From Burkholderia cepacia ATCC 25416 (GTDB taxonomy: Bacteria; Pseudomonadota; Gammaproteobacteria; Burkholderiales; Burkholderiaceae), in the NCBI RefSeq assembly GCF_001411495.1, contig NZ_CP012981.1, positions 496,001 to 560,000 of the forward strand: a stretch of DNA of 64,000 nucleotides, written 5' to 3'. Position numbers and translations under genes: made by a program. Shown piece after piece: positions 46,111 to 58,388 of the stretch; the stretch's first letter is position 1, and every line of letters starts with the position of its first letter. Under the pieces are notes generated by a model that was not told the origin of the DNA, made no database searches, and saw only the letters and a list, made by a program, of their open reading frames with translations.

Positions 46111-47892
46111 ATGCTGCCAGCACACAAACAGACCCTCGAAGCCCTGCTCGCGGATAGCGTCAAGCAGGTCGCACACGCGCTGAAAGGCGCCGACGCTGCA
46201 TTCGTCGCCCCGACCATCACGCTGGAGCGCCCGAAGGTCGCCGCGCACGGCGACGTCGCGTGCAACGTCGCGATGCAGCTCGCCAAGCCGCTCGGCACGA
46301 ACCCGCGCCAGCTCGCCGAGCAGATCGTCGCCGCCCTGACCGCCCAGCCGGGCGCGCAAGGCCTCGTCGACGCCGCCGAGATCGCCGGCCCCGGCTTCAT
46401 CAACCTGCGCCTGTCGGCCGCCGCGAAGCAGGCGGTGATCGCCGCCGTGTTCGACCAGGGCCGCGCGTTCGGCACGTCGGATCGCGAGAAAGGCAAGCAG
46501 GTGCTGCTCGAATTCGTGTCGGCGAACCCGACCGGCCCGCTGCACGTCGGCCACGGCCGCCAGGCCGCGCTCGGCGACGTGCTCGCGAACGTGATCGCGA
46601 GCCAGGGCTACGCGGTGCACCGCGAGTTCTACTACAACGACGCAGGCGTGCAGATCGGCAACCTCGCGATCTCGACGCAGGCGCGCGCACGCGGGCTGAA
46701 GCCGGGCGACGCGGGCTGGCCGGAAGCCGCGTACAACGGCGAATACATCGCCGACATCGCACGCGACTTCCTGGCAGGCGAAACGGTCGCCGCGTCGGAC
46801 GGCGAGCCGGTCAAGGGCACGGGCGACGTCGAGGATCTCGACGCGATCCGCAAGTTCGCGGTCACGTACCTGCGCCGCGAGCAGGACATGGACCTGCAGG
46901 CGTTCGGCGTGAAGTTCGACCAGTATTACCTCGAGTCGTCGCTGTACAGCGAAGGCCGCGTCGAGAAGACGGTCGACGCGCTGATCAAGGCCGGCATGAC
47001 CTACGAACAGGACGGCGCGCTGTGGCTGCGCACGACCGACGAAGGCGACGACAAGGATCGCGTGATGCGCAAGTCGGACGGCACGTACACGTACTTCGTG
47101 CCGGACGTCGCGTACCACGTGACGAAGTGGGAGCGCGGCTTCACGAAGGTGATCAACATCCAGGGTTCGGACCACCATGGCACGATCGCGCGCGTGCGCG
47201 CCGGCCTGCAGGGCCTGCACATCGGGATCCCGAAGGGTTACCCCGACTACGTGCTGCACAAGATGGTCACCGTGATGCGCGACGGCCAGGAAGTGAAGAT
47301 CTCGAAGCGCGCGGGCAGCTACGTGACGGTGCGCGACCTGATCGAATGGTCGGGCGGCGCGGCGGCGGGCCAGGAAGCGGCGCCCGACCTGATCGACGAA
47401 GCGACCATCACGCGCGGCCGCGACGCGGTGCGGTTCTTCCTGATCTCGCGCAAGGCCGATACCGAGTTCGTGTTCGACATCGACCTCGCGCTGAAACAGA
47501 ACGACGAGAACCCGGTCTATTACGTCCAGTACGCGCATGCGCGGATCTGCTCGGTGCTCAACGAACTGAAGGCGCGCTACAACGTCGACGCCGCGCAGCT
47601 GCCGGATGCCGACCTGTCGCAGCTGACGAGCGCGCAGGCGGCGTCGCTGATGCAGAAGCTGGCCGAGTACCCGGACATGCTCACGCACGCGGCGAACGAG
47701 CTGGCGCCGCACGCGGTCGCGTTCTACCTGCGCGACCTCGCTGGTGAATTCCACTCGTTCTACAATGCGGAGCGCGTGCTGGTGGACGACGAAGCGCCGC
47801 GCAATGCGCGCGCCGCGCTGCTCGCCGCGACCCGGCAGGTGCTCGAGAACGGCCTGGCGGTGCTCGGCGTGTCCGCGCCCGCCAAGATGTAA
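46111..47892 (+). CDS. argS: Arginyl-tRNA synthetase
   Basis: A class I synthetase of 593 residues with the N-terminal Add-1 tRNA-recognition domain, the HIGH-type motif in [15 protein letters not shown] near residue 145, the KMSK-region loop [13 protein letters not shown], and the all-helical anticodon-binding domain at the C-terminus. It charges tRNA-Arg. A TAAAAT at 46022-46027 may be the -10 box. The gene starts argS-SPOR-dsbA-SDR, a common Burkholderia order. Confidence 0.97.
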   Translation: MLPAHKQTLEALLADSVKQVAHALKGADAAFVAPTITLERPKVAAHGDVACNVAMQLAKPLGTNPRQLAEQIVAALTAQPGAQGLVDAAEIAGPGFINLRLSAAAKQAVIAAVFDQGRAFGTSDREKGKQVLLEFVSANPTGPLHVGHGRQAALGDVLANVIASQGYAVHREFYYNDAGVQIGNLAISTQARARGLKPGDAGWPEAAYNGEYIADIARDFLAGETVAASDGEPVKGTGDVEDLDAIRKFAVTYLRREQDMDLQAFGVKFDQYYLESSLYSEGRVEKTVDALIKAGMTYEQDGALWLRTTDEGDDKDRVMRKSDGTYTYFVPDVAYHVTKWERGFTKVINIQGSDHHGTIARVRAGLQGLHIGIPKGYPDYVLHKMVTVMRDGQEVKISKRAGSYVTVRDLIEWSGGAAAGQEAAPDLIDEATITRGRDAVRFFLISRKADTEFVFDIDLALKQNDENPVYYVQYAHARICSVLNELKARYNVDAAQLPDADLSQLTSAQAASLMQKLAEYPDMLTHAANELAPHAVAFYLRDLAGEFHSFYNAERVLVDDEAPRNARAALLAATRQVLENGLAVLGVSAPAKM

Positions 47893-48009
47893 CGACGCAA
47901 GCGGCCCGAACCGGGCAGCGAATGGCCGTGGCAGCGCCCGCCGTCGGATGCCCGCCGTCGGACGCCCGCCGCAGCCTTTTCACGATTCTTTTTGCAGGTG
48001 ACTCAAGCA

Positions 48010-48927
48010 ATGGCACAACCACGCCGCACTTCGAAACAATCGAAACAAGCCGGAGGGACATTTCTTGGAATCGTGCTGGGCCTGATCGTCGGCCTCGCGA
48101 TCGCGGTGGTGGTGGCGCTCTACATCACGCGTTCCCCGTCGCCGTTCGTGTCGAAGGTCGCGCCGCCGCCGGCCGACAACGGCGCGAGCCAGCCGCAGCA
48201 GTTCGATCCGAACCGCGCGCTGCAGGGCAAGACGCCCGGCCAGCCGGTGCCGCAGGCCGCGCAGCCGGCACCGCCGAACACCGCGCCGGGCCAGGCCGCG
48301 AACCAGACCCAGGGCGGCCTGCTGCCCGAACCGCAGATCGTCGAAGTGCCGCCGTCGGCCAACGGGTCGAGCGGCTCGAACAATACCGGCAGCCCGAACG
48401 GCACGACCGCGTCGAACAACACGTCGTCGAACAATGCGTCGTCTGGCAACGGCGTCGCCGTCGCGCCGAAGCCGGCCGACACCACGCCGCCGCCGAAGAA
48501 GACGCAGCAGGCGCAACAGCAGCAGCAAGGCGGCGAGGACGACCTCGCACGTTTCGCCGCGCAGAAGCAGGCGCAGCAAGCCGCCGCACAAAAGCAGCAA
48601 CAGCAGCAACTGGCCGCGAACACGCCGAAGCCGACCTCGTCGGCCACGGCCGCCGCGGCAGCGAAGCCGCCGACCGCGAACGACGCGAATACCGGCTACT
48701 TCCTGCAGGTGGGCGCGTACAAGACGGAAAGCGACGCCGAGCAGCAGCGCGCGCGCCTCGGCTTCCAGGGCTTCGAGTCGAAGGTGTCGAAGCGCGATGT
48801 CAGCGGTGTGACGTACTTCCGCGTGCGCGTCGGCCCGTTCTCGAAGTTCGAGGATATGAACTCGGCCCGCCAGCGCCTGTCCGATGCAGGTGTCGACACG
48901 GCGGTGATCCGTTTCACGAAGCAGTAA
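48010..48927 (+). CDS. SPOR-domain cell-division protein, FtsN-like
   Basis: A 305-residue bitopic protein: short basic cytoplasmic N-terminus (MAQPRRTSKQSKQ), membrane helix FLGIVLGLIVGLAIAVVVALYI, a Gln/Ala/Pro-rich periplasmic linker with Gln runs, and a C-terminal SPOR domain (GYFLQVGAYKTESDAEQQRARL, YFRVRVGPF). SPOR domains bind denuded septal peptidoglycan, so this is probably an FtsN-type divisome protein. The ATG at 48010 is chosen over an in-frame TTG at 47992 by protein layout. Confidence 0.92.
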   Translation: MAQPRRTSKQSKQAGGTFLGIVLGLIVGLAIAVVVALYITRSPSPFVSKVAPPPADNGASQPQQFDPNRALQGKTPGQPVPQAAQPAPPNTAPGQAANQTQGGLLPEPQIVEVPPSANGSSGSNNTGSPNGTTASNNTSSNNASSGNGVAVAPKPADTTPPPKKTQQAQQQQQGGEDDLARFAAQKQAQQAAAQKQQQQQLAANTPKPTSSATAAAAAKPPTANDANTGYFLQVGAYKTESDAEQQRARLGFQGFESKVSKRDVSGVTYFRVRVGPFSKFEDMNSARQRLSDAGVDTAVIRFTKQ

Positions 48928-48996
48928 GCAACCGGCCGAGCCCACTCAGAACCCGTTACGTTCCGTAACCCGAGCAACTGATTCGACGTTCACAAC

Positions 48997-49635
48997 ATGA
49001 AAAAACTGCTTAGCACGCTCCTTCTTTCCCTGGGCCTGGCCGCCGGTCTCGCGCAGGCTTCGCCCGCCGCGCCGGTCGCCGGCAAGGACTTCGAGGTGAT
49101 GAAGTCGCCGCAGCCGGTGTCCGCGCCGGCCGGCAAGGTCGAGGTGATCGAGTTCTTCTGGTACGGCTGCCCGCACTGCTACGAATTCGAGCCGACGATC
49201 GAGGCCTGGGTGAAGAAGCAGGGCAGCAACATCGACTTCAAGCGCGTCCCGGTCGCATTCCGTGACGATTTCGTCCCGCACTCGAAGCTGTTCTACGCGG
49301 TGTCCGCGCTCGGCATCTCCGAGAAGGTCACGCCGGCGATCTTCAACGCGATCCACAAGCAGAAGAACTACCTGCTGACGCCGCAGGCGCAGGCCGACTT
49401 CCTGGCCACGCAGGGCGTCGACAAGAAGCAGTTCATGGACGCGTACAACTCGTTCAGCGTGCAGGGCGAAGTGAACCAGTCGGCCAAGCTGCTGAAGGAC
49501 TACGCGATCGACGGCGTGCCGACGGTCGTCGTCCAGGGCAAGTACAAGACGGGCCCCGCTTACGCGAACAGCATCCCGGGTACCGCCCAGGTGCTCGACT
49601 TCCTCGTGAAGCAGGTTCAGGACAAGAAGCTCTGA
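48997..49635 (+). CDS. dsbA: Thiol:disulfide interchange protein DsbA
   Basis: The 212-residue periplasmic oxidoreductase has a signal peptide (LLSLGLAAGLAQA), a thioredoxin fold with the active site CPHC at residues 58-61 in WYGCPHCYEFEP, and the cis-proline loop GVPTVVVQGKY. It introduces disulfide bonds into exported proteins. The pattern fits the beta-proteobacterial DsbA. It follows the SPOR gene by 69 nt with a small GTTACG/CGTAAC hairpin between. Confidence 0.95.
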   Translation: MKKLLSTLLLSLGLAAGLAQASPAAPVAGKDFEVMKSPQPVSAPAGKVEVIEFFWYGCPHCYEFEPTIEAWVKKQGSNIDFKRVPVAFRDDFVPHSKLFYAVSALGISEKVTPAIFNAIHKQKNYLLTPQAQADFLATQGVDKKQFMDAYNSFSVQGEVNQSAKLLKDYAIDGVPTVVVQGKYKTGPAYANSIPGTAQVLDFLVKQVQDKKL

Positions 49636-49654
49636 TCCCCGCCCGCGCGCCGGC

Positions 49655-50428
49655 ATGACTACTCCGCTGAAGGTCTTCATCACCGGCGCATCGAGCGGCC
49701 TCGGCCTCGCGATGGCCGAGGAATACGCCCGCCAGGGCGCCACGCTCGCACTCGTCGCGCGACGCACCGATGCCCTCGACGCGTTCGCGCGACGCTTCCC
49801 GAAGCTGTCCATCTCCGTCTACTCCGCCGACGTGCGCGACGCCGACGCGCTCGCGACGGCCGCCGCGTCGTTCATCGCGACGCACGGCTGCCCCGACGTC
49901 GTGATCGCGAATGCAGGCATCAGCCAGGGCGCCGTCACGGGCCAGGGCGATCTCGCGACGTTCCGCGACGTGATGGACATCAACTACTACGGGATGGTCG
50001 CGACGTTCGAGCCGTTCGTCGGCCCGATGACGGCCGCGCGCCACGGCACGCTGGTCGGTGTCGCGAGCGTCGCCGGCGTGCGCGGGCTGCCGGGCTCCGG
50101 CGCGTACAGCGCGTCGAAATCGGCCGCGATGAAGTACCTCGAAGCGCTGCGCGTCGAGCTGCGGCCGGCCGGCGTCGGCGTCGTGACGATCGCGCCCGGC
50201 TACATCCGCACGCCGATGACCGCGCACAATCCGTACCGGATGCCGTTCCTGATGGACGCCGACCGCTTCGCCGCGCGTGCGGCCCGGGCGATCGCGCGGC
50301 AGCACGCGTTCCGCGTGATTCCGTGGCAGATGGGTGTCGTCGCGAAGGTGCTGCACGTGCTGCCGCGCTGGCTCTACGACCGCCTGTTCGAGAAGGCGCC
50401 GCGCAAGCCGAAGGCCGGCGCGCACTGA
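49655..50428 (+). CDS. Short-chain dehydrogenase/reductase
   Basis: The 257-residue protein has the SDR Rossmann motif TGASSGLG near residue 10, the NAG motif in VIANAGISQGAV, and the catalytic Ser-Tyr-Lys set in VASVAGVRGLPGSGAYSASKSA. It lies 19 nt after dsbA in the same direction. The substrate cannot be read from the sequence; the C-terminus is basic with a hydrophobic segment (MGVVAKVLHVLPRWLYDRL) that may touch membrane. Confidence 0.9.
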   Translation: MTTPLKVFITGASSGLGLAMAEEYARQGATLALVARRTDALDAFARRFPKLSISVYSADVRDADALATAAASFIATHGCPDVVIANAGISQGAVTGQGDLATFRDVMDINYYGMVATFEPFVGPMTAARHGTLVGVASVAGVRGLPGSGAYSASKSAAMKYLEALRVELRPAGVGVVTIAPGYIRTPMTAHNPYRMPFLMDADRFAARAARAIARQHAFRVIPWQMGVVAKVLHVLPRWLYDRLFEKAPRKPKAGAH

Positions 50429-50798
50429 TCGGCCAAACGGCCCGCGTGACGCATCGCGGGCCGCTTCTGCGCCTCTCCGCCTCTCCGCCTCTCCGCACCG
50501 ACGCCTAACGGCTTCGACACTTCGATTCGCGAGGGCCAGCCCACAACGCTTCCGCACCGTCCTCGCCGTGCCGCTCCCCGCCCTCCCCGGCGCCTGCGCT
50601 CCGCCGCTCGCCGCCCCAACACCCGTTCCGTCGCGAACGCAGCCGTTTTTCGGTCAATTCACCGCGTTCAGGCGCCTTTTTCCACGCGTCGCGCGCTTTG
50701 ACGGTATGCTATTCGCCAGCCGCGCCGGCCCTGCCCGCTTCCGGGCCGCGCCCGCATCCCGTCACCCAGCAAAAAACACAAGCCACGTGGGAGATCCT
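50429..50798. other. Intergenic region with a short tandem repeat
   Basis: This 370-bp gap has three consecutive GCCTCTCC units at 50471-50494 and C-rich, low-complexity sequence. The frames across it are shadows. The dppA-type gene promoter probably lies near 50640-50720, where AT content rises, but no consensus boxes stand out. Confidence 0.5.
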
Positions 50799-52394
50799 AT
50801 GCAGGTCAAGCTGTTCGCCTCGGCCGCGCTCGCCGCCGCCCTCGCCGCCCCCGGCCTCGCCGCCGCCAAGCCGCTCACCGTCTGCACGGAATCGAGCCCG
50901 GACGGCTTCGACGTCGTGCAGTACAACTCGCTCGTCACGACCAACGCGTCGGCCGACGTGATCTTCAACACGCTCGTGTCGTACGACGAAGCCGCGAAGA
51001 AGGTCATGCCCGCGCTCGCCGACAAATGGGAAGCGAGCGCCGACGGCCTCACGTACACGTTCCACCTGCGCCCGAACGTCGCGTTCCAGACCACCGACTA
51101 TTTCAAACCGGGCCGCGCGCTGAACGCGGACGACGTCGTGTTCACGTTCTCGCGGATGCTCGACGATTCGAACCCGTGGCACAAGGTGGCCGGCGCGAGC
51201 GGCTTCCCGCACGCGCAGTCGATGGGCCTCGTGAAGCTCGTGAAATCGGTCACGAAGGTCGACGACAGCACCGTGAAGTTCGTGCTGAACGAACCGAACG
51301 CGACGTTCGTGCCGATCCTGACGATGGGCTTCGCATCGATCTACTCGGCCGAATACGCGGACCAGCTGCTGAAGGCCGGCAAGCAGGCCGACCTGAACGC
51401 GAAGCCGGTCGGCACCGGCCCGTTCGTGCTGAAGAGCTATACGAAGGACGCGCTGATCCGTTACGACGCAAACCCGACGTACTGGGGCACGAAGCCGAAG
51501 GTCGACCGGCTGATCTACGCGATCACGCCCGACCCGTCGGTGCGCCTGCAGAAAGTGAAGGCCGGCGAATGCCAGATCGCGCTGTCGCCGAAGCCGCAGG
51601 ACGTGCTCGCCGCGAAGGGCGACAACGCGCTGAAGGTCGTGCAGACGCCCGCGTTCATGACCGCGTTCGTCGCGCTGAACACGCAGAAGAAGCCGCTCGA
51701 CAACGACAAGGTGCGTGAAGCGCTGAACCTCGCGTTCGACCGCGCGACCTACCTGAAGGTCGTGTTCGACAACACCGCGACGGCCGCGAACAACCCGTAT
51801 CCGCCGAATACGTGGAGCTACGCGAAGGACGTCGCGCCGTATGCGTACGATCCCGCGAAGGCGAAGCAGCTGCTCGCGCAGGCCGGCTTCCCGAACGGCT
51901 TCTCGACGACGATCTGGACGCGCCCGACCGGCAGCGTGCTGAACCCGAACCCGAAGGTCGGCGCGGAGCTGCTGCAGGCCGACCTCGCGAAGATCGGCGT
52001 GAAGGCCGAGGTCAAGGTGATCGAATGGGGCGAACTGATCAAGCAGGCGAAGCTCGGCCAGCATGACATGCTGTTCATGGGCTGGGCCGGCGACAACGGC
52101 GATCCGGACAACTATCTGTCGCCGCTGTTCAGCTGCAACGCGGTGAAGTCGGGCATCAACTTCGCGCGTTTCTGCGACGCGCAGCTCGACAAGCTGATCG
52201 CCGACGGCAAGTCGACCGCCGACCAGGCCAGGCGCGCCAAGCTGTACGAAGCCGCGCAGAAGATCATCCACGACCAGGCGCTGTGGATTCCGCTCGGCTA
52301 CCCGACCGCGGCCGCGCTCACGCGTACGAGCGTGAGCGGCTACCACGTGAGCCCGTTCGGGCGGCAGAACTTCACGACGGTCGCCGTGCAGTAA
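50799..52394 (+). CDS. Peptide ABC transporter substrate-binding protein, DppA-like
   Basis: A 531-residue extracellular solute-binding protein family 5 member with a signal peptide (ASAALAAALAAPGLAAA). The mature start LTVCTESSPDGFDVVQYNS resembles DppA, the dipeptide/heme-binding protein, with one disulfide-type cysteine. Further signatures are PALADKWEASADGLTYTFHLR and VGTGPFVLKSY. No permease or ATPase genes adjoin, so this is an orphan binding protein that must share transporter subunits encoded elsewhere. A stable hairpin follows. Confidence 0.9.
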   Translation: MQVKLFASAALAAALAAPGLAAAKPLTVCTESSPDGFDVVQYNSLVTTNASADVIFNTLVSYDEAAKKVMPALADKWEASADGLTYTFHLRPNVAFQTTDYFKPGRALNADDVVFTFSRMLDDSNPWHKVAGASGFPHAQSMGLVKLVKSVTKVDDSTVKFVLNEPNATFVPILTMGFASIYSAEYADQLLKAGKQADLNAKPVGTGPFVLKSYTKDALIRYDANPTYWGTKPKVDRLIYAITPDPSVRLQKVKAGECQIALSPKPQDVLAAKGDNALKVVQTPAFMTAFVALNTQKKPLDNDKVREALNLAFDRATYLKVVFDNTATAANNPYPPNTWSYAKDVAPYAYDPAKAKQLLAQAGFPNGFSTTIWTRPTGSVLNPNPKVGAELLQADLAKIGVKAEVKVIEWGELIKQAKLGQHDMLFMGWAGDNGDPDNYLSPLFSCNAVKSGINFARFCDAQLDKLIADGKSTADQARRAKLYEAAQKIIHDQALWIPLGYPTAAALTRTSVSGYHVSPFGRQNFTTVAVQ

Positions 52395-52415
52395 CGCGCC
52401 CCTCGCGCGTGGCAC

Positions 52416-52446
52416 GCAAGCGACGGTGCGTCGGGCCGTCGCTTGC
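52416..52446 (+). terminator. Hairpin after the DppA-like gene
   Basis: GCAAGCGACGG pairs perfectly with CCGTCGCTTGC (11 bp) around a 9-base loop, 22 nt after the stop codon. No T-run follows, so it is a hairpin terminator of weak form. A TACACT at 52467-52472 may be the -10 box of the ABC-F gene. Confidence 0.6.
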
Positions 52447-52593
52447 GGCCCGCGCGCCGCGCTTGCTACACTGCGCGCTCATTCCTCATACCGGACGCCA
52501 GCCAAAGTGAACAACTAAGCCTTCCCAAAATGTTTTCGCCGCCGTGCCACGCACGCCGCGCGCGAAGGTCTTCACGCATTTTCGGAGGTGCTT

Positions 52594-54234
<1,641 letters not shown>

Positions 54235-54250
54235 GGAGAACGAAGCGGTG

Positions 54251-55330
54251 TCAGCCGGCGCTGCGGAACCGCAGCACGCCGTCGTCGCCCTGCTCGCGCA
54301 CGAGTTCGCCCGCGAGCCACAGCAGGTTCAGGTGCGCGAGCGCCTCGCCGAGCGCGAACGTCATCTGGTGGATGTCGAGTTCACGGCGGCGGAACATGAT
54401 CGGCACGATGTCGGCCGCGCTCATCGGCTTTTCCGCGCATGCGACGCGCACTTCGGCCAGGCGCGCGTCATGGTGTTCGCGCAGTTGCGCGATGCGCGTG
54501 CGCACGCCGCGGAACGGCTTGCCGTGCGACGGCAGCACCAGCGTATCGGGCGCCATCGTCTCGTAACGGCCGAGCGACTGCAGGTACAGCGCGAGCGGAT
54601 TCGCCTCCGGTTCGAGGTCGAACACGGACACGTTCGTCGAGATGCGCGGCAGCACCATGTCGCCGGAGATCAGCACGCCGTCCGCTTCGCTATGCAGCGC
54701 GCAATGTTCAGGCGAATGGCCGAAGCCGATCACGACGCGCCAGGTGCGCGCGCCGATCGTCACCGCATCGCCTTCACGCAGGCGCCGGTAGCGCGGCGGC
54801 ACGGCCGGCACGAGATCCGAGTAGTAGTTGCGACGGTTGCGCAGCTTGTCGAGCGCGGCCGGATCGGTCAGCCCGTGGCGCGCGAAATGATCGGCGGCCG
54901 CCGCGCCGCCCGCGTTCGAGCCGTTGCCGGCCGCCATCAGGCAGCCGAACAGGTACTCGCCGAGCGTCATCCACAGCCGCACGTTCCAGCGGCCCTTGTC
55001 GCCGCCTTCGCACAGCCAGTTCGCGAGGCCGAAGTGATCGGGGTGGCAGTGCGTGACGAGCACCCGCAGCACGGGCAGGCCGTCGAGATGCGTGTCGAAG
55101 ATCTGCTCCCAGTGCGTGCGGATCGCGTCCGACGAGATCCCGCAATCGACGATCGTCCAGCCTTCCTGCCCGTCGATCTCGTCGCGCAGCAGCCAGAGGT
55201 TGATGTGATCGAGCGAGAACGGCAGCGGCATGCGCAGCCAGCGCACGCCGGGCGCGACCTCGAACGTGTCGCCCGCGGCGGGCAGCGTGTCGGCGAAGGG
55301 GTAGTCGAGTTGGTGTTCCAGTGCGTTCAT
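54251..55330 (-). CDS. Metallo-beta-lactamase-fold hydrolase
   Basis: The 359-residue protein has the MBL zinc motif VTHCHPDHFGLANWL near residue 95 (HxHxDH type), a second histidine region in IGFGHSPEHCALHSEADG and DMVLPRIS, and the C-terminal helical part typical of MBL-fold thioesterase-like enzymes. Glyoxalase II and acyl-CoA thioesterase-like proteins are relatives; the substrate is unknown. It is convergent with the ABC-F gene and divergent from aceK. Confidence 0.88.
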   Translation of the reverse strand: MNALEHQLDYPFADTLPAAGDTFEVAPGVRWLRMPLPFSLDHINLWLLRDEIDGQEGWTIVDCGISSDAIRTHWEQIFDTHLDGLPVLRVLVTHCHPDHFGLANWLCEGGDKGRWNVRLWMTLGEYLFGCLMAAGNGSNAGGAAAADHFARHGLTDPAALDKLRNRRNYYSDLVPAVPPRYRRLREGDAVTIGARTWRVVIGFGHSPEHCALHSEADGVLISGDMVLPRISTNVSVFDLEPEANPLALYLQSLGRYETMAPDTLVLPSHGKPFRGVRTRIAQLREHHDARLAEVRVACAEKPMSAADIVPIMFRRRELDIHQMTFALGEALAHLNLLWLAGELVREQGDDGVLRFRSAG

Positions 55331-55635
55331 CGGTGGGGCGTCTCGTCGTTATCGGTGCGAATGCGCGCCGGCGGCAGGCCGCGGCGGGCGTCGCGTCGAT
55401 TCTATCGCCGTCGCGCTCGACGCGTGCCCGACGGCCGCCGCCCCGTCAAAAAAAGTTCGTGCCAGAATCGGTTCCGTACCCGTATCTTTACGCGAAGATG
55501 CACCGAACGGCACGCAACGGCGAACAACGCGCCGATTGAAGGCCGTGGGCGCGTCACCCCGAAAGTCATTGAAACGCCGACTTGGGCGCTAAAATGGCGA
55601 GTGCTTACAGCCCCTCCCGAACGAGCCTGCACGCA
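55331..55635. promoter_or_regulatory. Divergent MBL-fold / aceK control region
   Basis: This 305-bp gap carries both promoters. On the plus strand TTGAAA at 55569 and TAAAAT at 55590 are 15 bp apart, a short spacing for a promoter of aceK. I see no obvious operator palindromes and no gene. Confidence 0.4.
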
Positions 55636-57453
55636 ATGAATCACTTCCCCAAACTGCTGTCTTCGCAGATCGGTTTCGACGTCGCGCAGACGATGCTCGA
55701 AAACTTCGACCGCCACTACCGGATCTTCCGCGACGCGGCCGTCGAAGCGAAGACGCTGTTCGAGCACGGCGACTGGCACGGGCTGCAGCGGCTCGCGCGG
55801 GAGCGGATCACGTCGTACGACGATCGCGTGAAGGAATGCGTCGAGGTGCTGGAAGATGAATACGACGCGGAAAACATCGACGACGAAGTGTGGCAGCAAA
55901 TCAAGCTGCACTACATCGGCCTGCTCACGTCGCACCGCCAGCCCGAGTGCGCGGAGACGTTTTTCAATTCGGTGTGCTGCAAGATCCTGCACCGCTCGTA
56001 CTTCAGCAACGATTTCATCTTCGTGCGCCCGGCGATCTCGACCGAGTATCTCGAGAACGACGAGCCGGCCGCGAAGCCGACCTACCGCGCGTACTATCCG
56101 GGCACCGACGGGCTCGCGGCCACCCTCGAGCGCATCGTCACGAATTTCCAGCTCGAACCGGCATTCGACGATCTCCCGCGCGACATCGGCTGCGTGATGC
56201 AGGCGATCCACGACGAATTCGGCCACTTCGACGAAGCGCCGAATTTCCAGATCCACGTGCTGTCGTCGCTGTTCTTCCGAAACAAGAGCGCGTACATCGT
56301 CGGCCGCATCATCAACGCCGACCGCGTGCTGCCGTTCGCGGTGCCGATCCGCCACGTGCGTCCGGGCGTGCTCTCGCTCGACACCGTGCTGCTGCGCCGC
56401 GACCAGCTGATGATCATCTTCGGCTTCTCGCACTCGTATTTCCTGGTCGACATGGGCGTGCCGTCCGCGTACGTCGACTTCCTGTGCACGATCATGCCCG
56501 GCAAGCCGAAGGCGGAGATCTACACGTCGGTCGGCCTGCAGAAGCAGGGCAAGAACCTGTTCTACCGCGACCTGCTGCACCACCTGTCGCATTCGAGCGA
56601 CCGCTTCATCATCGCGCCCGGGATCAAGGGCCTCGTGATGCTCGTGTTCACGCTGCCGTCGTTCCCGTACGTGTTCAAGATCATCAAGGATCACTTCCCG
56701 CCGCCGAAGGAAACGACGCGTGCGCAGATCATGGAGAAATACCAGCTCGTGAAGCGCCACGACCGCCTCGGGCGGATGGCCGATACGCTCGAGTATTCGA
56801 GCGTCGCGCTGCCGCTCGCGCGGCTCGACCACGCGCTCGTGCGCGAGCTGGAAAAGGAAGTGCCGTCGCTGCTCGAATACGAGGACGACAACCTCGTGAT
56901 CAAGCACCTGTACATCGAGCGCCGGATGACGCCGCTGAACCTGTACCTGCAGAACGGCAGCGATACCGACATCGAGCACGGCGTGAAGGAGTACGGCAAC
57001 GCGGTGAAGGAGCTGATGAAGGCGAACATCTTCCCCGGCGACATGCTGTACAAGAACTTCGGCGTCACGCGCCACGGCCGCGTCGTGTTCTACGACTACG
57101 ACGAGATCGAGTACCTGACCGACTGCAACGTGCGCCGCGTGCCGCCGCCGCGCAACGAGGAAGACGAGCTGTCCGGCGAACCGTGGTATACCGTCGGCCC
57201 GCACGACATCTTTCCGGAGACCTACGGGCCGTTCCTGCTCGGCGACCCGCGCGTGCGCGACGTCTTCATGAAGCATCACGCGGACTTTTTCGATCCCGCG
57301 CTGTGGCAGGCCAGCAAGGACAAGCTGCTGCAGGGCGAATTGCCCGATTTTTATCCCTACGACGCATCGCTGCGCTTCAGCGTGCGCTACCCCGAGCGCT
57401 TCGGCGCGACGGACCAGAACGACGGCGAAGGCGACGCGCAGCGCGCCGCCTGA
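55636..57453 (+). CDS. aceK: Isocitrate dehydrogenase kinase/phosphatase
   Basis: AceK phosphorylates and dephosphorylates isocitrate dehydrogenase, diverting isocitrate to the glyoxylate shunt. The 605-residue protein has the regulatory N-terminal domain and the kinase-like domain with the ATP-loop region ([21 protein letters not shown]) and the catalytic segment [14 protein letters not shown] with adjacent ARHG-type residues ([14 protein letters not shown]). The start [11 protein letters not shown] at 55636 fits the family. Its acetate-linked role agrees with actP at the other end of the window, but the two are not adjacent. Confidence 0.96.
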   Translation: MNHFPKLLSSQIGFDVAQTMLENFDRHYRIFRDAAVEAKTLFEHGDWHGLQRLARERITSYDDRVKECVEVLEDEYDAENIDDEVWQQIKLHYIGLLTSHRQPECAETFFNSVCCKILHRSYFSNDFIFVRPAISTEYLENDEPAAKPTYRAYYPGTDGLAATLERIVTNFQLEPAFDDLPRDIGCVMQAIHDEFGHFDEAPNFQIHVLSSLFFRNKSAYIVGRIINADRVLPFAVPIRHVRPGVLSLDTVLLRRDQLMIIFGFSHSYFLVDMGVPSAYVDFLCTIMPGKPKAEIYTSVGLQKQGKNLFYRDLLHHLSHSSDRFIIAPGIKGLVMLVFTLPSFPYVFKIIKDHFPPPKETTRAQIMEKYQLVKRHDRLGRMADTLEYSSVALPLARLDHALVRELEKEVPSLLEYEDDNLVIKHLYIERRMTPLNLYLQNGSDTDIEHGVKEYGNAVKELMKANIFPGDMLYKNFGVTRHGRVVFYDYDEIEYLTDCNVRRVPPPRNEEDELSGEPWYTVGPHDIFPETYGPFLLGDPRVRDVFMKHHADFFDPALWQASKDKLLQGELPDFYPYDASLRFSVRYPERFGATDQNDGEGDAQRAA

Positions 57454-57515
57454 CGCCGGTTACACCGAACCCGATACCGATACCGACCCGATTTCCGTCA
57501 ACGGAAGCCACACCG

Positions 57516-58286
57516 ATGAACACCCAAGACAATCCGCTTTCTCACCTGTTCGACAACAACGAAGCGTGGGTCAAACGCAAGCTCGAAGACGATCCGGAGT
57601 TCTTCGCGCGTCTCGCCGACCAGCAGGCGCCGGAATACCTGTGGATCGGCTGCTCGGATTCGCGCGTGCCCGCGAACCAGATCATCGGCCTGCCGCCGGG
57701 CGAAGTGTTCGTCCATCGCAACATCGCGAACGTGGTCGTGCACAGCGACCTGAACTGCCTGTCGGTGATCCAGTTCGCGGTCGACATCCTGCGCGTGAAG
57801 CACATCATGGTCGTCGGCCACTACGGCTGCTCGGGCGTGAATGCCGCGCTGCTCAACCGCCGCGTCGGCCTCGCCGACAACTGGCTGCATCACGTGCAGG
57901 ACGTGCGCGAGCGTCACGCGGCGCTGCTCGAGGACTGGCCGGTCGGCGAAGCGCGCTATCGCCGCCTGATCGAGCTGAACGCGATCGAGCAGGTCGTCAA
58001 CGTATGCCGCACGACGATCGTCAACGACGCGTGGGCCCGCGGCCAGTCGCTCACCGTGCACGGGCTCGTGTACGGCGTGCACGATGGCCGGATGCGCAAC
58101 CTCGGGATGGCCGTGTCGAACTTCGACGCGCTCGACGAGACCTACAAGCGCTGCGTGGCCGCGCTCACCGCCGGCGGCAACCATGCGCCGGACAACGACA
58201 TGATCGCGGCGGACGCCGCGCGGCGGCTCGAAGGCGTCGCGCAGGCGGTCGCCGACACGCTGAAGCCGTGCGACGACGCGAAGTAA
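57516..58286 (+). CDS. can: Beta-class carbonic anhydrase
   Basis: The 256-residue zinc enzyme interconverts CO2 and bicarbonate. The zinc site residues are in WIGCSDSRVPANQI and VGHYGCSGV, and the DSR pair and EVFVHRNIAN match the beta class. A C-terminal extension beyond the usual 220 residues is present. It supplies bicarbonate to biotin-dependent carboxylases. It lies 62 nt after aceK, in the same direction. Confidence 0.95.
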   Translation: MNTQDNPLSHLFDNNEAWVKRKLEDDPEFFARLADQQAPEYLWIGCSDSRVPANQIIGLPPGEVFVHRNIANVVVHSDLNCLSVIQFAVDILRVKHIMVVGHYGCSGVNAALLNRRVGLADNWLHHVQDVRERHAALLEDWPVGEARYRRLIELNAIEQVVNVCRTTIVNDAWARGQSLTVHGLVYGVHDGRMRNLGMAVSNFDALDETYKRCVAALTAGGNHAPDNDMIAADAARRLEGVAQAVADTLKPCDDAK

Positions 58287-58388
58287 CGCGCGAGCCACCG
58301 GGCGGCCGTTGCCACGCGGCCGCGCCCCGCATCGAACGGATCTGACACCGGTACCGCCAGGGCGGCGCCAAGCAAAGGAGCGACGGGC

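Noticed and set aside
50334..52394. Extended 686-codon reading of the DppA-like gene
   Set aside because: The signal peptide begins at 50799; the upstream part is low-complexity and overlaps the SDR gene in another frame.
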